Shown here: positions 8,149-15,908 of the stretch, in pieces
Position numbering within the stretch: position 1 is the stretch's first letter
Layout of the letters: each line of letters opens with the position of its first letter
NCBI GenBank assembly: GCA_035370465.1
Contig: DAOOVW010000026.1
Span: 1 to 25,293 of the forward strand
Length of the DNA stretch: 25,293 nt
Source: a bacterium
Lineage (GTDB): Bacteria > Ratteibacteria > UBA8468 > B48-G9 > JAFGKM01
Direction of reading: 5' to 3'
Made by a program: the position numbers and the translations under genes
The notes under the pieces: model-generated
Databases searched by the model: none
What the model saw: the letters and a program-made list of their open reading frames with translations, nothing else
Told to the model about the DNA's origin: nothing

Positions 8149-8178
8149 AACCGCGGGGTTAAATTTACGCGGTTGAAC
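8149..8178. repeat. Family C near-palindrome, upstream of the DUF4870 gene
   Basis: The plus strand carries AACCGCGGGGTTAAA and, a few bases on, ACGCGGTTGAAC. This is a split version of the TTCAACCCCGCGGTTGAA motif seen at about 15779, 17519 and 18321. It lies 24-53 nt before the DUF4870 start codon, so it would be in the promoter or 5' leader of that gene. Confidence 0.5.
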
Positions 8179-8190
8179 AAAATTTATCTC

Positions 8191-9045
8191 TTAATCCTGG
8201 AAAGTTGAAATTACTTTTTTAATGTCAATTGTTCTGTCATAAATTGCTTTTCCTATAACAACTCCATCAATTTTATATCCAATTGAATTTAAAGCAATTA
8301 TATCATTTTCATCTTTTACTCCGCCAGAAATAATTATTTCTTCTATTTTTTCTCTTATGTTGTCTATTTTTATTAAAACTCTTCCAATAGGCACAATATC
8401 AATACCTTCAAGTGTCCCATCCCTTTCAATATTTGTAATTAAAAATCTACTAAATCCCTTTTCAATAAATTTTTGTATCAAAAATTCAGGCAAAATTGGA
8501 ACTGTTACATTCCATCCACTCAATCCAATTTCATTATTTATAAAATCAATAGCAACAATTATCCTTTTTTTAATATCTCTGTTAAGTTTTTCAATTATTT
8601 CAATTTCAGGAGATTCTTTTTCAACTTTAAAGTCCTTTCCTGCTTGTTGATAAAGAAATCTCAAGTCCTGTATAGTATATCCATTTTCAAGTAAAATTGG
8701 AACTAAAAGAGAAGTACCCATTATTACAAAATCAATACCAGTTGAAAGATAGTGTCTAACCTGACCTGGTTTTCTTATTCCTCCTCCTAATTGTATTTCA
8801 CATTTTGGATTTAATCTGTTTTTTGTTTCTATGACTTCTTCTATAATTTTTTGATTTCCTTTTGAGTGGTGTCCTTTTTTTGCCCCTGAAAGCATAATAA
8901 GATGTATTCTTTTTGCTCCAAATTCAATAAATTTTTTTGTAAAAAAAGCTGGAGTGTCTTTGTAAAAAGTTACCCTATTATAATTTCCTTTATATAACCT
9001 TGCGACTTTGTTTTCTTCTATATCTATTGCGGGTATTACCTTCAT
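8191..9045 (-). CDS. hisA: HisA-like phosphoribosylformimino-5-aminoimidazole carboxamide ribotide isomerase with an internal insertion
   Basis: This TIM-barrel enzyme is expected to carry out the fourth step of histidine synthesis. MKVIPAIDI gives the first catalytic Asp8, VAIDF the second (D167), and ITNIERDGT the expected Thr204 and Asp209. GGGIR (87-91) and ISGGV (239-243) are phosphate-binding loops. At 284 residues it is about 40 longer than usual. The extra sequence lies between about 112 and 162, just before the second catalytic Asp, while spacing after that point is normal. The usual VDLDGA is IMLSGA here. The start lies 56 nt inside the end of topA. No other his gene is in view, so the HisA role is inferred from motifs. 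Confidence 0.85.
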   Translation of the reverse strand: MKVIPAIDIEENKVARLYKGNYNRVTFYKDTPAFFTKKFIEFGAKRIHLIMLSGAKKGHHSKGNQKIIEEVIETKNRLNPKCEIQLGGGIRKPGQVRHYLSTGIDFVIMGTSLLVPILLENGYTIQDLRFLYQQAGKDFKVEKESPEIEIIEKLNRDIKKRIIVAIDFINNEIGLSGWNVTVPILPEFLIQKFIEKGFSRFLITNIERDGTLEGIDIVPIGRVLIKIDNIREKIEEIIISGGVKDENDIIALNSIGYKIDGVVIGKAIYDRTIDIKKVISTFQD

Positions 9046-10885
9046 TTTCTTTTACCCTTTCAGTATATTTACACTCGGGGAATTTCGGACACGCAAGAAA
9101 AATTCCATATTTCCCCTGTTTTACTACTAAATTAACATTATGATGTGGGCATTTTCTACTTTCTCCCACAATTTCATTTATTATATCACTTTCATTTATT
9201 TTTTGGTATGTCTGGTCCAATATCTTTTTATATGATGTATAAAATTCATTTAAAACATCAAGATAATTTTTTTCTCCTCTTGCAATTTCATCAAGGTCTT
9301 CTTCCATTTTTGCTGTAAAATCAATTCTTATAATATCTGAGAAAAATTTTTTTAATACATTGTGAACAATTCTTCCAATTTTTAAAGGAATTAATGCTCT
9401 ATTCTGATTTTTTATATATCCCCTTGAAAATAAAGTTGATATTGTTGGTGCATAAGTTGAGGGTCTGCCAATTCCATATTTTTCCAATGTTTTTATTAAA
9501 GTTGCTTCTGTATATCTTGCAGGTGGTTTTGTCTGATGTTTTTCTGTTTTATGTTCTGCGTTTTTTAATTCCTCACCAATTTCAATTTTGTCAAGATAAT
9601 TTTCTCCTGTATCAATTTTTATAGGCCATATTTTCATAAATCCATCAAAAGTTATTTGATTATTTTCAGCAAAAAATTTATATTTTCCATTTTCAACTTC
9701 AACTTTTATATTCTTAACTTCTGCATTTTTCATCTGACTTGCAATAAACCTATTCCAGATAAGAGAATATAGTTTAAACTGGTCTTCGTTTAAATACCCT
9801 TTTATTTTTTCTGGTGTATTATCTACATAAGTTGGTCTTATGCTTTCATGTGCTTCCTGTGAAAGTTTTGAACTACTTTTATATAAATTGGGCTTTTCTG
9901 GCAGATATTCTTTTCCAATATTTTCTTTTATGAATTTCAATGCAGAATTTTGTGCTGGTTTTGCAACAGAAGGAGAATCAGTTCTCATATAAGTTATAAG
10001 CCCAACACTTTTTCCTTCTATATCAATACCCTCATATAATTGTTGTGCTAAAACCATTGTTTTTGATGAAGAAAATCCCAATTTTATTGAACTTTCTTGT
10101 TGTAATGTACTTGTTATAAAAGGAGGTAATGGCTTTATCTTTCTTACCAGTTCTTTTTTATCTTTTACAACTAATACTCCACCTTTTAATTCTTCTAAAA
10201 TTTTCTCAACTTCTTTTTCCTCTTCAATATTTTTCTCAATTTTCTTTCCATCTATTTCAGTTAAAGTAAAATTGATTTTATTGCTATCTTTTTCAACTTC
10301 AACTTTAATAACAAAATATGTTTTAGGAATAAAATTTTCTATTTCTTCTTCTCTCTCAACTATGAGTCGTAAAGCAACTGATTGAACTCTTCCTGCTGAT
10401 AACCCTCTTTCTAAATATCTTCCAAGAAGTGGACTTAAAGTGTATCCAACAATTCTATCAAGAATTCTTCTTGCCTGTTGAGCATTTACAAGGTCAATTG
10501 ATATTTTCCTTGGGTTAGCAAAAGATTTTTTTACTGCATCAGGAACTATTTCGTGAAAAGCAACTCTCTTAACATCATCTATTTCTTTACCTATGGCAAT
10601 TGTTGTATGCCATGCAATTGCTTCTCCTTCTCTATCTTCATCAGTTGCCATAAAAATTTCTTCTATGTCTTCAGTCAATTTCTTTATTTTTGAAACAATT
10701 TTTCTTTTTCCCGGTGAGATAACATAAGTTGGTTCAAAATTTTTTTCAATATTCACACCAAATTTATTTTTTGGTAAGTCCCTCACATGTCCCATAGTTG
10801 CAGTGATTGTATATTCCTTACCTAAAATTCCACTTATTGTTTTTGCTTTTGTTGGTGATTCTACTATTATTACTCCTTTTTTCAT
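8990..10885 (-). CDS. topA: DNA topoisomerase I
   Basis: TopA relaxes negative supercoils. The 631-residue protein has an N-terminal TOPRIM domain (VESPTKAKTI with Glu9; TDEDREGEAIAWH, 81-93, with the acidic metal ligands), the type IA core with GLSAGRVQSVALRLI (161-175), and the catalytic Tyr299 in GLITYMRTDS. It is short compared with E. coli (865) because only one C-terminal zinc-ribbon-like unit remains. That unit is C579-x2-H582 followed by C599-x5-C605, with His replacing the second Cys. A basic tail follows and overlaps hisA by 56 nt. AAGGAAA lies upstream of the ATG at 10885. Confidence 0.96.
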   Translation of the reverse strand: MKKGVIIVESPTKAKTISGILGKEYTITATMGHVRDLPKNKFGVNIEKNFEPTYVISPGKRKIVSKIKKLTEDIEEIFMATDEDREGEAIAWHTTIAIGKEIDDVKRVAFHEIVPDAVKKSFANPRKISIDLVNAQQARRILDRIVGYTLSPLLGRYLERGLSAGRVQSVALRLIVEREEEIENFIPKTYFVIKVEVEKDSNKINFTLTEIDGKKIEKNIEEEKEVEKILEELKGGVLVVKDKKELVRKIKPLPPFITSTLQQESSIKLGFSSSKTMVLAQQLYEGIDIEGKSVGLITYMRTDSPSVAKPAQNSALKFIKENIGKEYLPEKPNLYKSSSKLSQEAHESIRPTYVDNTPEKIKGYLNEDQFKLYSLIWNRFIASQMKNAEVKNIKVEVENGKYKFFAENNQITFDGFMKIWPIKIDTGENYLDKIEIGEELKNAEHKTEKHQTKPPARYTEATLIKTLEKYGIGRPSTYAPTISTLFSRGYIKNQNRALIPLKIGRIVHNVLKKFFSDIIRIDFTAKMEEDLDEIARGEKNYLDVLNEFYTSYKKILDQTYQKINESDIINEIVGESRKCPHHNVNLVVKQGKYGIFLACPKFPECKYTERVKENEGNTRNRYRRKQSRKVI

Positions 10886-10990
10886 TCTTTATTTCCTTTT
10901 CTTTTTAAGCCCGGGTACTGATTCCTTTATGGTGGACTGTATTATAGAACAATCCTTTAAAAAATCCTCCCAATTCCCTATATTTCCTTA

Positions 10991-11160
10991 ATCCCCCTTC
11001 ATCCCCGTTGTGCTATCTGGGAGACGATGACGCACCAACTCTGCTTTGCTACTCTTTGCTTCTTTAGTCGGTTTCTAAAAGAGGGGAATGACGCACCAAC
11101 TCTACTTTGCTACCTTTTGCTTCCCCAGTCGGTTTATTAAAGGGGGGTAGGGGGGATTTA
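10991..11160. repeat. Family B dispersed repeat, in the topA-argH divergent gap
   Basis: The element opens with ATCCCCCTTCATCCCC and closes with AAAGGGGGGTAGGGGGGATT, so its ends are inverted repeats. Inside are two tandem modules about 61 bp apart, each with ACGCACCAACTCT, a TTTGCTACYYTTTGCTTC stretch and AGTCGGTTT. Only the first also has GTTGTGCTATCTGG (from 11007). The same module is found twice at 24178-24316. Nothing suggests a gene. The rest of the 354-nt gap holds the argH promoter region. Confidence 0.8.
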
Positions 11161-11200
11161 TCCTTTTCCCTTTGCCTTTTTTAAAAATATATTTACATAT

Positions 11201-11206
11201 TATAAT
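11201..11206 (+). promoter_or_regulatory. Candidate -10 box for argH-lysA
   Basis: TATAAT lies 34 nt before the argH ATG in an A/T-rich stretch immediately right of the family B repeat. There is no convincing -35 hexamer at 16-18 nt. The AAGGGG ahead of the ATG serves as ribosome binding site. Confidence 0.45.
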
Positions 11207-11239
11207 ACATCTGATAAAATAAAAAAATCAAGGGGAAAA

Positions 11240-12610
11240 ATGAAATATGTTTGGGAAGGACGATTTGGAGAAGAAATTGATAAGGACTTGATTGAGTTCA
11301 CATCATCAATTACCATTGATAGGAAACTTGCTCTTTTTGATATTGAAGGAAGTATCGCTCATACAAAAATGCTTGGAAAATGCAATATCATAAATAAAGA
11401 AGAGAGCAAAAAAATTATTGATGGATTGGAAAAAATAAAAAAGGAATTTCAAGAGAAAAAATTTGAATTTAAACAAACAGATGAGGATATTCATACAGCA
11501 ATTGAAAGAAGATTAGTTGAACTGGTTGGAGAAGTTGGAAAGAAATTACATACTGCAAGGTCAAGAAATGACCAGATTGTTTTAGATGAAAAACTTTATT
11601 TAAAAAGCGAAGTAAAAAAAATAATAGAACTGATTACCCATTTGCAAAATGTCTTTTTGAAAAAAAGTGAAGAAAATATAGATGTGATTATCCCCGGGTA
11701 TACACATCTACAACAGAGTCAGGTTATACTTCTTTCTTATTATTTTCTTGCTTTTATTGAGATGTTTGAAAGAGATAAAGAGAGATTAGAAAACGCATAT
11801 AAAATTGTTGATATTTTACCACTTGGAAGTTGTGCCTGTTGTGGAACTTCTTTACCAGTTGACAGAAAATATCTTGCTGAACTTCTTGGTTTTTCCGATA
11901 TTTCAACAAATGCTTATGATACAGTTGCTGACAGGGACTTTATTGTTGATGTTTGTGTTGCCTGTGTTGTTTTTCTTATTCATCTTTCAAGATTATCAGA
12001 GGACTTTATAATATGGAATAGCCAGGAATTTCAATTTATTGAATTACCTGATAAATTTTCAACTGGTTCAAGTATAATGCCTCAGAAAAAAAATCCAGAC
12101 ATATTTGAACTTATAAGAGGCAGGAGTTCTTCTTCAATTGGTTTTTTAACAGGGATTCTTACATTGATGAAAGGACTTCCAATGTCTTACAACAGGGATT
12201 TACAGGAGGATAAAACTCTTTTCTTCCCTATAATTGAACAAACATTAAGGTCAATTTCTATTTTAATAAAAGTTATTCCAGAAATAAAATTTAATAAAAA
12301 AATAATAGGAGGGAAAATATCTGACTTTACACTTGCAACTGATATTGCTGAATATCTTGTCCAGAAAAATATCCCTTTTAGAGAAGCACATAATATTGTT
12401 GGAAAAATTGTCAGGTATTGTATAGAAAACAAAAAAGGGTTAAGGGATTTAGACATTGAAGAATTTAAAAAATTTTCACCTGCTTTTACTTCTGATATAA
12501 AAAAAGTTCTTGATTTTAATTATTCTGTTAATTCAAAAAATATCTATGGCGGAACTTCTTTGTCTTATGTAAAAAAAGAAATAGAAAAATGGAAAAGAAA
12601 ATTGAAATAA
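11240..12610 (+). CDS. argH: Argininosuccinate lyase
   Basis: ArgH splits argininosuccinate into arginine and fumarate, the last step of arginine synthesis. The 456-residue length is normal. The fumarase/lyase superfamily signature GSSIMPQKKNPD (276-287) includes the catalytic serine. TARSRNDQ (105-112) and GYTHLQQSQ (153-161, with the conserved His156) are substrate-site landmarks, and the N-terminal WEGRFGE motif is present. It overlaps the lysA start by 22 nt, so the two genes form an operon, one of the few plus-strand units here. The start ATG follows AAGGGG. Confidence 0.97.
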   Translation: MKYVWEGRFGEEIDKDLIEFTSSITIDRKLALFDIEGSIAHTKMLGKCNIINKEESKKIIDGLEKIKKEFQEKKFEFKQTDEDIHTAIERRLVELVGEVGKKLHTARSRNDQIVLDEKLYLKSEVKKIIELITHLQNVFLKKSEENIDVIIPGYTHLQQSQVILLSYYFLAFIEMFERDKERLENAYKIVDILPLGSCACCGTSLPVDRKYLAELLGFSDISTNAYDTVADRDFIVDVCVACVVFLIHLSRLSEDFIIWNSQEFQFIELPDKFSTGSSIMPQKKNPDIFELIRGRSSSSIGFLTGILTLMKGLPMSYNRDLQEDKTLFFPIIEQTLRSISILIKVIPEIKFNKKIIGGKISDFTLATDIAEYLVQKNIPFREAHNIVGKIVRYCIENKKGLRDLDIEEFKKFSPAFTSDIKKVLDFNYSVNSKNIYGGTSLSYVKKEIEKWKRKLK

Positions 12611-13860
12611 TTTTTGACAAATTTTTTGAATATAAAGGAAACAAATTTTTTGCAGAAGGAGTTGATATTGGTAAACTTGCTGAAAAATATAAAACTCCAT
12701 TATACATTTATAGTTTAAATTACCTTACCAAAAAAATAAATGATTTTAAGGGTGCTTTTTCTTCTTTTCCTTCTCTTATCTGTTATTCAGTAAAAGCAAA
12801 TTCAAATTTAAGCATTTTGAAATCCATAAAAACAAATGGTTTAGGAGTTGATGTTGTTTCAGAAGGAGAATTAAGAAGGGCAATAATTGCTGGTTTTGGT
12901 GGAGATAAAATTGTATTTGCAGGTGTTGGTAAAACAGAAGAAGAGATTGAATTTGCAATTAAAAATAAAATTTATTGTTTTAATGTTGAAAATGAAAAAG
13001 AAATTGAATTTATTGAAAAATATGGGAAAAAATACAAAAGAAATGTTTTATATAACATAAGATTAAATCTTGACCTTGATATTGAAACACACCACTACTT
13101 AAAAACATCAAAAAATGAGACAAAGTTTGGTCTGGATTTTGAGACAGGGAAAAAAATTATAAAAAAGCAGAAAGAAAATAAGTATTCTAAACTCATTGGT
13201 TTCCATTTCCATTTAGGCTCTCAAATTAAAAGTTCATCATTTTACATAAAGGCGCTTGAAAAAATTTCTCAATTTATTAAAGAAACAAAATTTTATCCAG
13301 AGGTAATAGATATAGGAGGTGGATTTGGGATTCCTTATTCACCAGAGGATAAAGTTGAGCCAATAAAAAATTTCGGAGAAAAAATATGTGAATATGTCCA
13401 GAATATGAAAGTAAAAAAAATTATTGTTGAACCAGGAAGATTTATTGTTGGAAATACTGGTATCTTATTAACAAAGGTTTTATATGTAAAAAAAAGAGGA
13501 CAAAAAACATTTGTTATTGTTGATGCTGGAATGAACGACCTTATAAGACCTTCTCTTTATAATAGTTCTCATATAATTGTCCCTTATACAAAAAAACAAG
13601 GGAAAGAAGTAAAAGTTGATGTTGTAGGACCTATTTGTGAAAGTGGGGATTTTTTAGGAAAAGATATACTTTTGCCTGAAAGTATAAGTGCAGGAGATTA
13701 CATAATTATTGGTAGTTGTGGTGCCTATGGGTTCAGTATGTCCTCAAATTATAATAGCAGGAGAAGACCAGCAGAAATTATTGTTGATGGTGAAAAAGAA
13801 ATTTTAATCAGGGAAAGAGAAAAATTCCCTGACCTCTGGCACAACGAACTTTGTCTCTGA
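12589..13860 (+). CDS. lysA: Diaminopimelate decarboxylase
   Basis: LysA decarboxylates meso-diaminopimelate to lysine, the final step of the pathway, and draws on a peptidoglycan precursor. The 423-residue protein is a fold III PLP enzyme. YSVKANSN holds the PLP-binding Lys69, GFHFHLGSQI and IGGGFG form the cofactor phosphate site, and EPGR is the substrate arginine motif. GPICESGD supplies the catalytic Cys from the partner subunit, and AYGFSMSSNYNSRRRPAE is the C-terminal signature. It begins inside the last codons of argH with no separate promoter, so translational coupling is likely. Downstream it faces the convergent lipoprotein gene across a 185-nt gap. Confidence 0.96.
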   Translation: MEKKIEIIFDKFFEYKGNKFFAEGVDIGKLAEKYKTPLYIYSLNYLTKKINDFKGAFSSFPSLICYSVKANSNLSILKSIKTNGLGVDVVSEGELRRAIIAGFGGDKIVFAGVGKTEEEIEFAIKNKIYCFNVENEKEIEFIEKYGKKYKRNVLYNIRLNLDLDIETHHYLKTSKNETKFGLDFETGKKIIKKQKENKYSKLIGFHFHLGSQIKSSSFYIKALEKISQFIKETKFYPEVIDIGGGFGIPYSPEDKVEPIKNFGEKICEYVQNMKVKKIIVEPGRFIVGNTGILLTKVLYVKKRGQKTFVIVDAGMNDLIRPSLYNSSHIIVPYTKKQGKEVKVDVVGPICESGDFLGKDILLPESISAGDYIIIGSCGAYGFSMSSNYNSRRRPAEIIVDGEKEILIREREKFPDLWHNELCL

Positions 13861-13950
13861 TAACAATTTTTATATTCTATTTTCAAAAATTCATTTTATT
13901 CTTTTTTATTACTCTTCTTTGTAAAGGATATATTTCTTACTCAATCCTTT

Positions 13951-14000
13951 TCCCTTTAACAGGGTAGGGGGATTTAGTAAAGCACAACGGCGGTTTATTA
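13951..14000. repeat. Family B repeat fragment between convergent lysA and the YajG-like gene
   Basis: CCCTTTAACAGGGTAGGGGG followed by ATTTAGTAAAGCACAACGG and CGGTTTATT matches the right arm of the family B element (AAAGGGGGGTAGGGGGGATT) plus an inverted piece of its GTTGTGCT start. It looks like a shortened or rearranged copy. No convincing terminator hairpin with a T-run was seen in this gap. Confidence 0.5.
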
Positions 14001-14045
14001 TTTTTTATTACTATTAAATACCGCAATCTAAAAATCCCTTGTTGT

Positions 14046-14723
14046 TTATTTTAGAATATTTTGCCGAAAATTCTCGTCGGAAATAACTTTGTAAAAACTT
14101 TTCATAGCTTCTGAATAAGCCATATTTATACTTTGTTCAAATCCTTTTCTGTCTATTGCCAGTCCAGGAACATGTCCTTTACCGCGAAAGGTCTCGCTCC
14201 AAATTTCCTGATTAGTTTCTGCATTGAAAAGATGGATTTCAAAAATAACATTACTGTCAGCAGAAACAGCCCAAAATCCTGGCATGAATTCTACCCAGAA
14301 AGTTCTTACATCTGCGTCTAAAAGTAATTTTGCTTCCTGTTTTTTCTCCTCAGGTAAAATTTTATATTTTTGTGGTTCTATAACTTCAAATCCTGCACGA
14401 TTAAGTACTTCCACAAGATTTTGAGTGAATAAATCAATAAACACTTTACCTTTCTCAACATCTACTTTTCCCATAGGCATACCATAAGTATTTTTTTTGA
14501 CACCAATGACAGATATATCAGGACGGGAATCACTTACCCGTCTTAAAGCCAATAAAATTTTGTTCCCTTCTACAGGTTTATATTCAGAAGCAGAAGCATA
14601 TACCACTGATTTTTGTTGCGGTTCATATTCAAGGGGTTGATATAATTTCACATTATCTACGCCTGTAGCACATCCTACTAATAAAATACACCCTACTATT
14701 AACCCCAAACATTTTTTTGACAT
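14046..14723 (-). CDS. YajG-like lipoprotein
   Basis: The 225-residue protein begins with a signal peptide and lipobox LVGC ahead of a short linker, so it should be anchored in the outer or inner membrane. The ATG at 14723 is chosen because GGGGG lies just upstream and it directly precedes the signal peptide; an in-frame start 9 codons earlier is less likely. The body has a D-x-R motif (VSDSRPDISVIGV), a region resembling LFTQNLVEVLNRAGFEV, and strands typical of the YajG/Lipoprotein_16 family. The role of that family is not well defined. The gene is 58 nt downstream of the HNH nuclease gene. The family match is moderate, the lipoprotein call strong. Confidence 0.65.
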   Translation of the reverse strand: MSKKCLGLIVGCILLVGCATGVDNVKLYQPLEYEPQQKSVVYASASEYKPVEGNKILLALRRVSDSRPDISVIGVKKNTYGMPMGKVDVEKGKVFIDLFTQNLVEVLNRAGFEVIEPQKYKILPEEKKQEAKLLLDADVRTFWVEFMPGFWAVSADSNVIFEIHLFNAETNQEIWSETFRGKGHVPGLAIDRKGFEQSINMAYSEAMKSFYKVISDENFRQNILK

Positions 14724-14745
14724 ATTTTCCCCCTTTAGCGGTACT

Positions 14746-14757
14746 GCCAAAATTGGC
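14746..14757. promoter_or_regulatory. Perfect 12-bp palindrome upstream of the YajG-like gene
   Basis: GCCAAAATTGGC is an exact palindrome 23-34 nt before the lipoprotein start codon. Such a position fits a small operator, but no regulator is known and the sequence could be chance. Confidence 0.25.
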
Positions 14758-14781
14758 TATTTTCACGAATACATTCTGGCT

Positions 14782-15603
14782 TCAAACTAAATTATCTCTT
14801 TTTTGACGATTACATTTTTCACAAAGCAATTGAATATTTCTGGCTGTGTTGCTTCCTCCTTTTGCAAAAGGAATTATATGGTCATATTCTAAATTTTCTT
14901 GACTTCCACATTTTACGCATCTCCCATTATCTCGTCTCCAGACAGCAATTTTTACTTCTTCTGGGATGGGTGGTCTGGATTTTGAATCTTCTTTGACTTC
15001 TTCTGAATCATAAAGTAATTTTAATCTTTCAAATTTTTTTCTTTCTTTATCATAATCTTCTAATACTAATAACCTTGCTTCTTCCCAGGTGTATGTTCCT
15101 TCAACTATATAAAAGCGGTCTTTAAAAAGAAAAACAAATATTCTCTTTCCGTTATGTTCTTCATGAAACCCACTTTCTAATAAATATGGCCACACCTCTA
15201 TCGCAAACGATCCACTAATGCTTACAGAAATTATTGAAAGAATGGGTTCTTCTTCTGCCTTCTTTTTATATTCTTCAAAGGTCAAAGGAATATTAAATTT
15301 ATCGCAAAAACTCTTGAATTTCATTGGAGGAACCTTGTTGAGAAGAGCATATCTTTTTTCCATAAGAGCATCCATTTTTGCTTTTGCCATCTCTATTTTC
15401 TGAGCATCTTTAATTCTTCTTTTTTCTTCCATTTCTTTAACTTCCACCTGTATTACCTCTATTTCCTCATCTATTTTTTTAATTTGCTCCTTTATTTCTT
15501 CATTTATATCTACTCCTTCAAAACAGTGTCCTTTTAGATTTTTTTCAAAAACCCGTTTTATCTTTTCATAATACTCTGCTTTCATAAATATTTTTTTAAT
15601 CAT
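14782..15603 (-). CDS. HNH endonuclease with N-terminal coiled coil
   Basis: The 273-residue protein ends in an HNH nuclease domain (about 213-273): C229-x2-C232, the DH pair D241-H242, the N-x-Q-LLC stretch, C261-x2-C264 and N265, giving two zinc-binding Cys pairs around the catalytic His. Residues 30-90 are Glu/Lys-rich and should form a coiled coil. The middle (110-190) has no recognised domain. Stand-alone HNH proteins of this kind occur in phage, restriction and housekeeping settings, so the target cannot be named. It lies between a lipoprotein gene and the propeller-dockerin gene, and its promoter and leader are a near-copy of those of the latter. An ATG at 15585 is an alternative start. 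Confidence 0.8.
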   Translation of the reverse strand: MIKKIFMKAEYYEKIKRVFEKNLKGHCFEGVDINEEIKEQIKKIDEEIEVIQVEVKEMEEKRRIKDAQKIEMAKAKMDALMEKRYALLNKVPPMKFKSFCDKFNIPLTFEEYKKKAEEEPILSIISVSISGSFAIEVWPYLLESGFHEEHNGKRIFVFLFKDRFYIVEGTYTWEEARLLVLEDYDKERKKFERLKLLYDSEEVKEDSKSRPPIPEEVKIAVWRRDNGRCVKCGSQENLEYDHIIPFAKGGSNTARNIQLLCEKCNRQKRDNLV

Positions 15604-15797
15604 TTTTCATATTCCTTTTAGTTCTCTCAACCCTCCACTTCTGTCTCTATCTTCACTGCTTCTTCCTCTGTCAATGTTAGAATAGAAAAGGGTTATTAGA
15701 TTTCACCCACCAAATTTAGTTATCAAAATTATTGTAAAACATACCTTAAAGAAGTCAAATTTTGGTATTGTCTCCCTTGTTCAACCCCGCGGTTGAA
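15604..15797 (-). repeat. Duplicated promoter-leader, copy 1 (upstream of HNH gene)
   Basis: This segment is homologous to 17316-17540. 15707-15764 is identical over 58 bp to 17449-17506, and similarity runs on with gaps through the leader up to the start codon. It contains a family C palindrome at 15779-15797, a promoter (15731-15758), the shared GAAGAAGCAGTGAAGAT block, and a 9-codon GTG mini-ORF (15627-15656) ending 23 nt before the HNH start. Confidence 0.85.
15731..15758 (-). promoter_or_regulatory. Sigma70-type promoter of the HNH gene
   Basis: Minus-strand TTGACT (15753-15758) and TACAAT (15731-15736) each match 5 of 6 consensus bases with a 16-nt spacer. Both boxes are kept unchanged in copy 2. 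The start codon is about 128 nt from the -10 box, giving a long leader. A family C palindrome lies just upstream of the -35 box. Confidence 0.65.
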
Positions 15798-15837
15798 TAT
15801 ATTCAGGGGGTATTTTATATCAGATGAGTATGGTTTA

Positions 15838-15863
15838 GTTCCCAAAATACTCCTTTTGGAAAC
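15838..15863 (-). terminator. Hairpin downstream of the propeller-dockerin gene
   Basis: On the minus strand GTTTCCAAAA, a 6-nt loop (GGAGTA) and TTTTGGGAAC form a 10-bp stem with one wobble pair, about 46 nt past the stop codon. No U-run follows, so it is a weak intrinsic terminator at best, but the position between two promoter-bearing units fits. Confidence 0.35.
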
Positions 15864-15908
15864 TGAAAAAGGAAGAATAAGATAAAACTGCTTTTTGTTA
15901 TACTGGAA

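Noticed and set aside
13861..14045. Search for a bidirectional terminator between convergent lysA and the lipoprotein gene
   Set aside because: No hairpin with a T-run was found, only a fragment of the family B repeat.
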